A stretch of DNA of 64,000 nucleotides from positions 12,290,084 to 12,354,083 of the forward strand of contig NC_064044.1 of NCBI RefSeq assembly GCF_932526225.1, written 5' to 3'. Made by a program: the position numbers and the translations under genes. Below are positions 23,793 through 37,879 of the stretch, one piece after another. The notes under the pieces were generated by a model. It was not told where the DNA came from. It made no database searches and was given only the letters and a program-made list of their open reading frames with translations. Within the stretch, counting starts at the first letter, position 1. Every line of letters begins with the position of its first letter. The stretch is from Nematostella vectensis (Eukaryota; Cnidaria; Anthozoa; Actiniaria; Edwardsiidae).

Positions 23793-23975
23793 TCAGTAAG
23801 CCCCATTCCACAATGTTTGATATAATCATCAGTAAGCCCCATTTCCCAATGTTTGATATAATCATCAGTAAGCCCTATTTCCCAATGTTTGATATAATCA
23901 TCAGTAAGCCCCATTTCCCAATGTTTGATATAATCATCAGTAAGCCCCATTTCCTAATGTTTGATATAACATATC
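23793..23975. repeat. 36-bp tandem array, about 5 copies
   Basis: Unit AATGTTTGATATAATCATCA then GTAAGCCCCATTTCCC. It lies just upstream (gene strand) of the first recognised carboxypeptidase exon. The two short ORFs over it, one on each strand, are artefacts of the 3n period. Confidence 0.85.
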
Positions 23976-24332
23976 AAAATTGTTTAAAATTTGGGGCCAG
24001 AAGGTGAAGCTACCAATTCCTAGATTAGAGTCATAGATAAATTTGAAGCAGAAAGGTTTGTTCGCCCATTTAGAATTTTATTAGCAATACTTTGTTTTTC
24101 ATTAAACTTGAGGGGAGTGGTCAGATAACCCCCCTCCCCCGCCAAAAAAAGTAGGGGGTTGCGGGTGTAAGAGAGAAAAAGAGAGAGAGAGAGAGAGGGG
24201 GGGGGGGGGGGATTGGTGTCTTCCTAATACTGTTCAGTCCTTGTAATAATAAACAAAAACCAACAAGGCATCTCTACTGTTTAAAAAATTAGTATAATTG
24301 GCATATAACCAATACACTGTTTCCATGATAAT

Positions 24333-24490
24333 GCGCGCGCATCCAAAATGCGAAAGACTGGCAGGCCAAGGTTGATCTAAAATGGCATACTTAGTGGAGT
24401 TAGACGAAGCTATAAAAATGCTTCCAGAGTGCTTCTCGTATTTTAGATTAGCTATGGCCCTCCAGTCTGCGGGGTTTTGGATGTGCGTGC
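24333..24490. mobile_element. Foldback MITE-like element
   Basis: Arms of about 52 bp: GCGCGCGCATCCAAAATGCG at the left and the diverged reverse complement GGGGTTTTGGATGTGCGTGC at the right. Both contain GACTGG.GGGCCA and ATCTAAAAT. The spacer is about 50 bp. Confidence 0.65.
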
Positions 24491-24582
24491 AACATCGTGA
24501 AACCTGTCAATAGGTTATCATGGTCAATAGGTTATCAGACTTTATAAGAAATAGAAAAAAAAAAGTTTTTGGCACTTTTCTA

Positions 24583-28030
<3,448 letters not shown>

Positions 28031-28263
28031 GCTTCTTTTTGCTGCTGCGACGGACGGGATTCATGAACACTCGGGTAGATTTTACTATCGGCTCGTACTT
28101 CAGACAAAACGGTTTCTCAAAGATTTCAGCCCATTTGAATCCGCATATTTTCTCATTAAATACTATTTTCAATCTCCCTTTTTTGCTGTGAACATACGAA
28201 CTTTGATGGCGGTAAAAAAATAAAAATACGTAAAAACATAAGACCGAGGGGGCCTGGGAGTTG

Positions 28264-29446
28264 TGTACAGGACCCGAAATGATCCCAGGACCCGAAACGA
28301 TCCCCAAAAGTTCCCCAACTGATCCCGGGACCTGAAACGATCCCCAAGAGTCCCCGAAATGAACCCCAAGGAATTACAGTAATGGACAACTAAAGGAATG
28401 TGTAAGGATTGGCTTTCAGTTTTAAAAGCATATGAAACATTTAGCTTTGTTTGTGTTATTAAAAGGAAATTTACCTTAAAACTATAGTATTAAGATTTTA
28501 ATATACGACTGCGGGGGGAAAACAGTGGTTGAGTCAGAAATTGGGGTCAACTAACAATTCTTTGTGATAGTAATTTGAAGAACCCGGCGTGGATAATTCT
28601 TTTTTACATAACAAGCATAAAAGAAAGTCTTTACAGATAGGACACGCTGCTTTTCATAGGAATCAAAATGTTTTAAAGTTATTTTTTGGCATGTTTGTTT
28701 TCGGTGAATGAAAGACCTATCATATCATGAGATCATGACGAGTTGTACGCACGACTACATGAGGAAATTCAAAACTCACATAATATTGCTTTCAACAAAA
28801 GCAATAATATATAATAATAATATTTTGCATCGGTAGTAGAAGGGTTGTTCAAGCGTATTACTCAGTGTGCTTTTGTCATTCCATCTTCTCGGCCAAACCG
28901 GCTGCCTAAATGTGTCGGTAAATACTCGCTCGTGTGAACAAGGATTTCGTGGTGAAATACATGTTTGGTTTACGAATGAATATTAATTTTTAGGGGTGAT
29001 GTTTACCGGAAATAAGATTTAGAGTGTCAGAGTCATGTGTCGGAACCGCAAAATGTTTAGAGTGTGATGGAAGGTCAAAAGTTTGGTTGATCTTAGCAAA
29101 GCTGTGCTATGTTTATATATGCTGTATTTCCTTAGCAATTAAAAGTTGTAAAAGTTGTGTATTTGTTTTAGACTCTGTTTATGGGTTTAGCGCCTGGCAA
29201 TGTAATAAATAGAAGTATTCTGTTGGAATATAATATTTTTAAGTCACGTTGTTTAGAAATCGAGTCGCTGTTAACCCTTAATTATGCTTCAAGAATTGCA
29301 AGTATTTCTTCTGCTTTCCCTTTGTCCATTACCGCAATTCCTTGGGGTTGATTCGGGGACTCCTCGGTATCGTCTCGGGTTCGAGGATCAGTTGGGGTTA
29401 CTTTTGGGAACATTTCGGGTACTGGGATCATTTCGGGTCCTGTACA
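28264..29446. mobile_element. 1.18-kb DNA transposon-like element with ~130-bp TIRs and GTTG duplication
   Basis: Left end TGTACAGGACCCGAAATGAT; the right end is its reverse complement. Inverted similarity of about 85% extends for about 130 bp (to ATTACAGTAATGGAC / GTCCATTACCGCAAT). GTTG flanks both sides (28260-28263 and 29447-29450). The paralogous locus at 40661 has the same flank joined directly, GGGAGTTGCGCGG, with a single GTTG. No transposase was seen, so it is non-autonomous. The four-base duplication fits few superfamilies; I leave it unclassified. Confidence 0.85.
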
Positions 29447-31364
29447 GTTGCGCGATTGACTGGATGGATTGTGACACCACAGGATACCCGCGCGATGACC
29501 ACAAAACCAAGTCGCATAGCTATACCATATTTCTATACCTATGGAGCTCCGCGCGCGGCCTGCGGCCGCGCTGGCTCCGCTAACAATCCACTGAAAAAGC
29601 CTGTTATTGTCTACAGTTCTATTTAGGTTAACCATCATAAAATTAGCAGCCATAACAAAAACTCACTTAATTAAAGTACCATAGAGCACCATTACATTAA
29701 CTAAGCTTGTTCTGAATGATTTTATTTCCCAAGAGAATAGGAACCCTAATCCCTCACTGGCATTTTACAACGTGTTTTTCGAGCAATGCAACCGCTCCTG
29801 TGGTCACCATTCTAATAAATTCGCATTGTTTCTATACGGTGGGTGTCAGTCTGGTTAGCACTTAGTTTTGTCAACTTTTATATTAATTAACGCCTGGAAG
29901 TTAAAATGCTTTTTCTTTTCTCAATAATTCCTTTTGATACTATGCTTTTTTCAGTGTCTCAAACAAGTGCATTTATGCATAATTAAAGTATAAGGGGTTG
30001 GTATAGTACCGGTACTTGGAAACCGTGAATTCATTAATGTCAAAGCCAGCCTCACTTTTTTCAAATAATAATAAAATATTTAAATTTGAATAGCTCTTAT
30101 AAATGGCTTTGAAATTTCTGTGATTAATTATGAATAGCAGTTAGTTGCCATTAACTTATCTCTGTAGAATTCTTGAGAGATGATAATAAAAACACGGCGA
30201 AACGGGTAGGTTTAACATTATCTTATAAAAGATTTCCGTAAACACTGTAACTTGATACGCAGTAAAAGTATCGCTTGCTTGAGCGCTCCTGTAAGGCGTA
30301 AGGAAAAACGCACGAACAATCAACCAAGCCATGGACATGCGAATTACAGTCTAACTAGTAATATTGAGATAAAGAACACACATTTTAGTTTTAAACAAAT
30401 AGAATACAAAGCATTTTAAAGTATTTCTGACATGATGTTTGCATGTATTCATTACAACACCAGCATGGCTTCCACAGTGCTGTATTTTAGACAATCACGG
30501 AAGGCTGCGAGACATTGAAATCCAAAAAAACATTGAAATCCAAAACGTAAACATAGCATTGATCTGTGAATGCTTACCCATGGAGTTCAGGGGCTCGATT
30601 GTATTCGGAACCTTAGAAACGTGGCTCTGAGAAGGGAGGAGAGGTGTGTGATCTTTCGGCCAAAATGGTCCGGGGACATCGTGTTCCTTTCCTTGCGAGT
30701 CTATCCATGTCGATGGGGGCGATCGTTTGTACAGTTCCAGCACCTTCGCAGGGGCTATATTACCCGTGCTTGTGTTCTCCAAAGCCGCCTTGGTATACGG
30801 ACTAAAGAACTTGTTGTATTCACTCGAGAAAGGGTCTAGATTTGCCGCAAGATTTCTGTTAGGATGCTCAGAATAAGTTGACTTTACGCGCGCGCTATAA
30901 TCATAGTTCGGTACATTCTGCTGCCTCCGTCTTAAATAATCCTCTTTATAGTCCTCGTATGTTGAATTCCTACACTTTAAATCTGCCGTCCTTTCTTTCA
31001 AAGCTTTCTCGTTGATTTGTTTACGTTCCTCTTCGACTTTCTTTAAATACTGCCGTTTCTTCTTTTCCTCCGGTGGTGTTCCTAACGCAGCTCTGACTTG
31101 TGTCTGTAAATTCTGTTCGACTGACTTGCGAATAGAATCAATCCAACGCTTTCTGTCTTCATCTTTTTCGAACAGCTCTTTGGCTTTCTTCTCCGACATT
31201 TTAGTGATTTCCTCGCGTAGTTTATCACCAGTTGGCTCGCTCTGCCATTGTAAACTTTTAACCGAAAAGGCTTCTGTAACCCTCGCCACAACACAAGCGC
31301 TCTCCCTACGAAAAGTCTCCTCCCGACTAAGCTTTGCATAGTCTGAGTCCACCTCTGTCTCCAT

Positions 31365-32855
31365 CGCTAAATACTGTGCAATTATGTGTTGTTTGCAGAA
31401 AGATTTAGCGCCGAGTAAGCTACATATATAGAGCCATTTTGAGAGACTTCTAAACGACTACAGAACAATAGCATGTTGCTATGGTAACGTGATAGTTTAT
31501 GTAAGGTGTAATTCTATGCTACCGAGAATAATAGATGATTATTAAAAACATGTATGCTACTGTTGAATTATGTTCATAGTAAAATATTACACATTTTTTT
31601 AGCAAGGTGCTTTATATAACCACGCTTTCTCCTACATGTTATAGTTAAAAGTCAGAAAAGTTTTAATTTTGTCAACACAAACACTTCTGTCAAATTAGGT
31701 TAAAAACAGCAGTCTAGCTTCAAGCAACAAACAAACAAATTAATAAAAAGTGTAGGACAAAAGCGAAAATCACTTAGTTCTATAATAGGTTTCCCGGTCC
31801 ATTGCCTGAAGTATAATTTAACATTTAAGGACATTATAAATATATTTTTAGCATGCGTCGAAATTCTATTTTCGTGTATTTCGGTATCTTTTAATCCTGT
31901 CAAATTAATGTCTTTTTAAAGCACAGTATTTTATTAAAGGTATTCCCTCCCGGTAGATATACAATTTTATGAAGAAAAGCAAATCAAATCCGGAACGTAA
32001 AACCAACGTACACAGAACATATCTATTCGTATCAGAAAAGGTAACAAGTAGCAAACAAAATATATGGGTTGAAAAATAAATTATACATAATTCTCCATAA
32101 TAACTTATAAAAAGGTCAGTGCATTAAACAGAAATACTTCAAGTAAAAAAGTCCTTTAGAAATCATCTGCTTTTTTTTTATCCTTCACGATTTTTAAAAT
32201 CTTTCACGATTTCGAAATCATTTACGATTTTGAAAGCCCTTCATGGTTTGGAAATCCTTCACGTTTTTGTATATTCTTCACGATTAATCCGGCTTCATGA
32301 CTTTCGAATTTGTGTGAAATTTTGACCGTGTGAAACGAACCTGCACGTTGTCATAGCGGATATAGCTAAGAGAAAGGAGAAAGGGATCCGGAGAAAGTAC
32401 CTGACGGCGTTCCCGTTCGCTTAGCCACCAGTGCACGGTGGATTGCGGCGAGTGCGCCCACTCAAATGGTTTCGCAAGTTATTTAGATAGAAGGAAGTAG
32501 TTTGTTAAAATAGGCAGCACTGAGTCTTACATAGTACTGAGCGCAAAGCTCAACACTGGCTGGTTTACACTCCCTCCTTTATATAAACGATATCATCAAC
32601 AAAGACCAAAATGACTTAGAATCAACTGTTAAGGGTGTACTGACATTAGTGTTGCCCAGCGATGCCGTTGCTACGCTGGTGGCGTTGAGCGTGCGCGATC
32701 ACAAATGCCGTTTTGGCGGGAAACAATTTTACTTCCGGTTGTGACGCGCGCGTCTTTGTTTACAAAAAAATAAATGAGACATGAGACAAATGCTGTAAAA
32801 TAAAAGGATATAAAATACGAAATCAATAGTGTAGTTTTTTGTTGTTGGGAATGGC
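31365..32855. other. Intergenic region, no gene seen
   Basis: AT-rich sequence upstream of the minus-strand unknown-function gene. About 32182-32286 holds a degenerate repeat of TTCACGATTT-type words, similar in kind to 45186-45590. It probably contains the promoter of the minus gene, but no element can be fixed by eye. Confidence 0.5.
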
Positions 32856-33269
32856 TTGACAGTGGTGAAAGTGTGGTTATATTTAGAAAAAAAGCAAGGC
32901 TTGCTGCAAAACAACGTTGGAGAAAAACAAACGAAATTTTTTTCCGAAAATACGTCTCGGGCTACGTTTACAAAAGATTTCGGCTGTCAAGTAAATATTT
33001 GCTGTGCTAGTGCCAGCTTAGAAGGAGAAATTCAAAGACAAAGAAACACAGACACAGATTTAGTAACAGTAAAAATACCGGAAGTCGACTCGGGAGAATT
33101 CCTCAAAACAACGCCGGTTTCGACCAATCTTGCCGATCTTTCTGAATTTCACAGCCGGATCGATTTAGCTCAAATATTTGAGGACCTTGGTGTGGAGACT
33201 AAATTATCCCAAGAGGGAACAGAGCAGACCGCGGAGGGGTGCCACGGGTCGATTGACGTCATGGTATGA
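32856..33269 (+). CDS. Hypothetical open frame, possible exon
   Basis: An open frame of about 137 codons, moderately acidic (e.g. TVKIPEVDSGEFLKTTPVST; RIDLAQIFEDLGVETK), with balanced composition unlike the repeat ORFs around it. It has no ATG near its start; its only Met codon is at the C-terminal end. If real, it is a terminal exon reached by splicing, perhaps after GCTTGACAG at about 32857, and ends at the TGA at 33267. I recognise no family. Confidence 0.3.
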   Translation: MTVVKVWLYLEKKQGLLQNNVGEKQTKFFSENTSRATFTKDFGCQVNICCASASLEGEIQRQRNTDTDLVTVKIPEVDSGEFLKTTPVSTNLADLSEFHSRIDLAQIFEDLGVETKLSQEGTEQTAEGCHGSIDVMV

Positions 33270-33742
33270 CGTCATCAAAATAATCAGAATACTTTTGGTG
33301 GTCAACTTGGCAAACACCAGACCCTTGTGACTTTTTTCAAGGCTTTTATGCTATATTTAATTTTCCTTAGCAACAGATGCAGTATACCCTTAAGGCTGAA
33401 CTTATTAAAGTAATGTAAACAAACTATTTATTAATTTTAAGAAAACAAATTGTATTATCATTTCATCCCCAAGGAAAAAAGCCAAAGTAAACATAACCAA
33501 CAGTAAAATAGAAGAAAAATACTATCAAATACCTCGACATTTTCATTAATTCTCATCTTAAATGGGAACCCTTACATTCAGCTTTATTTTTGCTCTTCTT
33601 TAAAAATAGCAAAAACGTAGGAAGAAACCACCGGACAGCCTCTATCTGCTGGTGTGCGTCGGACCTTGTGGTCTGCGTCGACAGTTGATTAATTAATAAA
33701 ACCTTTAAAAGAAAAAGTCGACAACAACGCAGATTTATGTTT

Positions 33743-33792
33743 TTTAGAACGATATTTCGGCAGGCCAATACCTGCCTTCTTCAGGTTATAAA
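33743..33792 (-). ncRNA. Hammerhead ribozyme-like fold, left arm
   Basis: Identical to the plus-strand fold at 37251-37300 (mirror position in the inverted repeat). On the minus strand: CTGAAGA core (33784-33778), stem II GGCAGG/CCTGCC, GAAA (33758-33755), cleavage triplet ATC. Confidence 0.65.
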
Positions 33793-33979
33793 TGAGTTAC
33801 AATGGCATGTTATAGCTAGTATATGTACAAAGTTCATTGATGATTAACTAACAAAAGGTAAAAATAGTAATTGAGTGACAAAGTACAAAGTTCATTGATG
33901 ATTAACTAACAAAAGGTGAAAATAGTAAATTAGTGACTTATGGAAGATGGTAAATAGGGTGGTGTGGATTACTAAGTAG

Positions 33980-35051
33980 CTAAACGGTTTCTTCACGCCG
34001 GTTGAGGCCACCGGGTTCAAGAGTGCCAGCGCGAGCTATCAGTGTGGCTTCTCTTGCTTTGCGGATGGAGTCGCGGTTATTTCTTATTTTTTCAATAGGT
34101 ATTAGCTCTATGTCAGAAGCGGAGTGGTTGGGTTTTAGGAAGTGTTCAGCGGCGTGGGTTGGTATGGATCGAGATTGAGAGTCTACAGTTCTGCGGTGGT
34201 CATTAAAGCGTTCTTTTAATTTGCGTTTAGTTTCCCCAATATATTGAAGATTACAGCGGTTACATTGAATCATATAAATCACGTTTTTAGTATTGCAGGT
34301 TATGTGGGAGGTTATAGGTCGTGTTTCACCTGTTGAGAAAAATGTGTAGCTTGTAAGGCCATCGGTTCTAATATAGGGGCAGGTTAGGCAGTTTTTTCCG
34401 CAACGGAAAGCACCGGGAGGTTGGTTGGTGGGAGAGCGGTCGGAAGGTAGCTTGGCTTTAACGAGGATGTCGCGGAGGTTAGGTGAGCGGCGAAAGGCGA
34501 CAAGAGGGGGCTCAGTGAAAACCTTATGGCATCGCTTAGACGAGAGTAGAAGGTTGTAGTTTCTACGGATTATGTTGTTGATGTTAGGTAGTGTAGGGTT
34601 ATAGGTAGTGACAAAGGGGATGCGACGGGAGTTTTTGTGGTTGTTATTATTAGGGCGTAGGGCGTCAATGCGGGAAATGTTAGCAACGCGTAGGATTTGT
34701 CTCTTGAGAAAAGCGGGTTTATAGCCACGCTTGAGGAGGTAGTTGGTGAGTTCATTGCAGCGGTTATTAAAGCTTTCTTCTGTAGAACAAATGCGGCGAA
34801 TACGGAGGGCGAGGCTATAGGGGATGGCCTTTTTGGTGTGATGAGGATGGCAAGATGAAAAAAGAAGGTGTTGGTGTTTGTCAGTAGGTTTGGAGTAGAG
34901 GTCAGTTTCGATTTTACTATTAACAAGGGAGACATTAACGTCAAGAAAAGGTACATTGTTATAGGAGTGGGAGCTTGTAAATTTAATGGTGGGATGTAGA
35001 TTGTTAAGATAATCTACAAAAGCGTTCAATTTGTCTAGGCCCTCAGTCCAT
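33980..35051 (-). pseudogene. Penelope-like ORF fragment (3' part: end of RT, linker, GIY-YIG)
   Basis: 349 intact codons starting within the RT thumb region (MNAFVDYLNNLHPTIKF) and ending at the normal stop (GGLNRREETV). It lacks the RT palm motifs found in the plus-strand copy. No stop or frameshift interrupts it. It is 5'-truncated at the head-to-head junction (35051/35052). Confidence 0.9.
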
Positions 35052-35053
35052 TT

Positions 35054-37063
35054 AACCCTTTCCGTAACAAAAGCACTTGGACTCCCTCCTCAGGCAGGGA
35101 TAACTCACTCGACACCTTCCTTAATTCTGTCAAACTACAGATACAAAACTCTACACTTAACAAGACTCGCTCTAACATCACACCTGGTGAACGTAACGCT
35201 TTAACACAACTCAACCAAAGACAAGACATCATAATCAAACCCGCAGACAAAGGATCCGGCACAGTCGTAATGGACAAAGACTGGTATATTAATGAATGTA
35301 ATAGACAACTTAATGACACTAAATTCTACACACAATTAGATGCCGACATTACTAATGACATACAAAAACGAGTCACAACTTACATCAACCGAATGCACAC
35401 GGACGGAATAATTAATCAGGACACTAAATCCTACCTCACACCCAAAGACTCTAAACCTGGACGGTTTTACATACTCCCTAAAATACATAAACATGGTAAT
35501 CCTGGACGCCCCATTATTTCCTCCAACTCCCACCCCACCGAACGCATCTCAGAATTTGTAGACTACTACCTCCAGCCATTAGTAAGTAAACTTCCATCAT
35601 ACGTTAAAGACACTAACCACTTCTTAAACATTTTATTAACACTCAGCAACCTACCAACAGACTCTCTCCTGGTCACACTCGACGTCTCTAGCCTCTATAC
35701 TAATATTCCACATAATGATGGCATCAACGCTTGTCACCACTTCCTTCGCACATGTAACACTAACCCCATCCCTGCTGGCACTATTTGTGATTTAATCCGC
35801 ATGATCCTCCAAATGAACAACTTCTCCTTTAATGACAAACACTACCTCCAGAAGCATGGCACCGCAATGGGCACACGCATGGCACCCTCTTTCGCCTGTC
35901 TCTTTCTTGGTCTATTTGAAACCAACGCTTTGCGTGACGCCCCCTACAAACCCCATACGTGGTTAAGATACATCGACGATATTTTTGTTGTATGGACTGA
36001 GGGCCTAGACAAATTGAACGCTTTTGTAGATTATCTTAACAATCTACATCCCACCATTAAATTTACAAGCTCCCACTCCTATAACAATGTACCTTTTCTT
36101 GACGTTAATGTCTCCCTTGTTAATAGTAAAATCGAAACTGACCTCTACTCCAAACCTACTGACAAACACCAACACCTTCTTTTTTCATCTTGCCATCCTC
36201 ATCACACCAAAAAGGCCATCCCCTATAGCCTCGCCCTCCGTATTCGCCGCATTTGTTCTACAGAAGAAAGCTTTAATAACCGCTGCAATGAACTCACCAA
36301 CTACCTCCTCAAGCGTGGCTATAAACCCGCTTTTCTCAAGAGACAAATCCTACGCGTTGCTAACATTTCCCGCATTGACGCCCTACGCCCTAATAATAAC
36401 AACCACAAAAACTCCCGTCGCATCCCCTTTGTCACTACCTATAACCCTACACTACCTAACATCAACAACATAATCCGTAGAAACTACAACCTTCTACTCT
36501 CGTCTAAGCGATGCCATAAGGTTTTCACTGAGCCCCCTCTTGTCGCCTTTCGCCGCTCACCTAACCTCCGCGACATCCTCGTTAAAGCCAAGCTACCTTC
36601 CGACCGCTCTCCCACCAACCAACCTCCCGGTGCTTTCCGTTGCGGAAAAAACTGCCTAACCTGCCCCTATATTAGAACCGATGGCCTTACAAGCTACACA
36701 TTTTTCTCAACAGGTGAAACACGACCTATAACCTCCCACATAACCTGCAATACTAAAAACGTGATTTATATGATTCAATGTAACCGCTGTAATCTTCAAT
36801 ATATTGGGGAAACTAAACGCAAATTAAAAGAACGCTTTAATGACCACCGCAGAACTGTAGACTCTCAATCTCGATCCATACCAACCCACGCCGCTGAACA
36901 CTTCCTAAAACCCAACCACTCCGCTTCTGACATAGAGCTAATACCTATTGAAAAAATAAGAAATAACCGCGACTCCATCCGCAAAGCAAGAGAAGCCACA
37001 CTGATAGCTCGCGCTGGCACTCTTGAACCCGGTGGCCTCAACCGGCGTGAAGAAACCGTTTAG
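35054..37063 (+). CDS. Penelope-like reverse transcriptase with GIY-YIG endonuclease (5'-truncated)
   Basis: The reading frame starts at the junction with the inverted copy (NPFRNKSTWTP...), so the N-terminal part is missing; the first Met is at 35270 and is unlikely to be the true start. RT motifs visible: KPADKGSGTVV, YILPKIHKHGNPGRPI, TLDVSSLYTNI (motif A Asp), KHGTAMGTRMAP, and the catalytic YIDD in WLRYIDDIFVVW. The linker has a Cys pair (CGKNCLTCPY). The GIY-YIG nuclease is at the C-terminus (NVIYMIQC, CNLQYIGETKRKLKERFNDH), which in this family nicks target DNA for priming. About 670 codons without a stop. The catalytic residues look intact, but the missing start makes this copy unlikely to act on its own. 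Confidence 0.92.
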   Translation, partial: NPFRNKSTWTPSSGRDNSLDTFLNSVKLQIQNSTLNKTRSNITPGERNALTQLNQRQDIIIKPADKGSGTVVMDKDWYINECNRQLNDTKFYTQLDADITNDIQKRVTTYINRMHTDGIINQDTKSYLTPKDSKPGRFYILPKIHKHGNPGRPIISSNSHPTERISEFVDYYLQPLVSKLPSYVKDTNHFLNILLTLSNLPTDSLLVTLDVSSLYTNIPHNDGINACHHFLRTCNTNPIPAGTICDLIRMILQMNNFSFNDKHYLQKHGTAMGTRMAPSFACLFLGLFETNALRDAPYKPHTWLRYIDDIFVVWTEGLDKLNAFVDYLNNLHPTIKFTSSHSYNNVPFLDVNVSLVNSKIETDLYSKPTDKHQHLLFSSCHPHHTKKAIPYSLALRIRRICSTEESFNNRCNELTNYLLKRGYKPAFLKRQILRVANISRIDALRPNNNNHKNSRRIPFVTTYNPTLPNINNIIRRNYNLLLSSKRCHKVFTEPPLVAFRRSPNLRDILVKAKLPSDRSPTNQPPGAFRCGKNCLTCPYIRTDGLTSYTFFSTGETRPITSHITCNTKNVIYMIQCNRCNLQYIGETKRKLKERFNDHRRTVDSQSRSIPTHAAEHFLKPNHSASDIELIPIEKIRNNRDSIRKAREATLIARAGTLEPGGLNRREETV

Positions 37064-37250
37064 CTACTTAGTAATCCACACCACCCTATTTACCATCTTC
37101 CATAAGTCACTAATTTACTATTTTCACCTTTTGTTAGTTAATCATCAATGAACTTTGTACTTTGTCACTCAATTACTATTTTTACCTTTTGTTAGTTAAT
37201 CATCAATGAACTTTGTACATATACTAGCTATAACATGCCATTGTAACTCA

Positions 37251-37300
37251 TTTATAACCTGAAGAAGGCAGGTATTGGCCTGCCGAAATATCGTTCTAAA
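37251..37300 (+). ncRNA. Hammerhead ribozyme-like fold, right arm
   Basis: Order: stem I 5' strand TTTATAAC (37251-37258), core CTGAAGA (37259-37265), stem II GGCAGG (37267-37272), loop TATTGG, stem II CCTGCC (37279-37284), GAAA (37285-37288), a single T-A as minimal stem III, then TC, giving triplet ATC before the cut, then stem I 3' strand GTTCTAAA (37293-37300). Stem I pairs AAC/GTT and TTTA/TAAA around one mismatch. Hammerheads with minimal stem III are known in Penelope-like elements. Self-cleavage is inferred, not shown. Confidence 0.7.
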
Positions 37301-37879
37301 AAACATAAATCTGCGTTGTTGTCGACTTTTTCTTTTAAAGGTTTTATTAAAAATAGCACTACAATTATCCATACATACAGTAGGAGTAGAATATCTCAGT
37401 AGCAAAGTGGTTGTGTGTTTAGTCTCACCATTGTAATAATGGATCGTTGCTTACGCAAGGAAAACCTGATAAGAACCTGCTTTGCTAGACTCGGAAAATT
37501 CTAGGTTCTTACACACAAGTCTTAACTGTAGGACAACCACCCCTGTCCACCTTCATGGAGAATACCCTTCCCCTCCCCTGACCTGGAAAGTTCGCACTTC
37601 TTGCACTTTTGGCCAAAGTACTGTTATGATATGGCATTTGAAATGTATCTGAAAATCTTTAAAATATTTTTATCATATCCAGGCAGTATAATTTGATGAC
37701 AGAAAATGTCTTGTCATACATAAACCAGGCAATCCCTCAGGTATCCCAGTCAACCCTGCGCGTAGGGTCTAGTTCTCTAATACACAATTATAAAAACTCG
37801 ACTAATGGACTCTCCAAGTTTACCGCTTTGCAACCATAACATGGGAGCTTAAACTCTCTAGGAAAAAAAAGAAATCAGA

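Larger units (their letters stand above)
33612..37350. mobile_element. Penelope-like retroelement, head-to-head double copy
   Basis: A minus-strand 5'-truncated copy (33693-35051) is joined to a longer plus-strand copy (about 35052-37350). The shared 1359-bp arms have equal length and encode the same 349 residues, so they are close to identical. Both arms carry a hammerhead-like fold after the ORF. The insertion is flanked by TTAAAAATAGCA at 33600-33611 and 37347-37358 (10-12 bp, partly shared with the arm end). Another 81 bp (33612-33692) extend beyond the left arm and may be part of the element's pseudo-LTR. Inverted or tandem truncated copies are typical of Penelope-like elements. The lack of decay suggests a recent insertion. 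Confidence 0.9.

Noticed and set aside
29024-29212. Possible transposase remnant inside the 1.18-kb element
   Set aside because: Only 62 codons, without any recognisable catalytic motif.
29282-29653. 123-codon minus-strand ORF
   Set aside because: It spans the terminal repeat of the 28264-29446 element and unrelated flank.
35035-35533. Minus-strand ORFs opposite the Penelope-like RT
   Set aside because: Antisense shadows of a clear RT reading frame.
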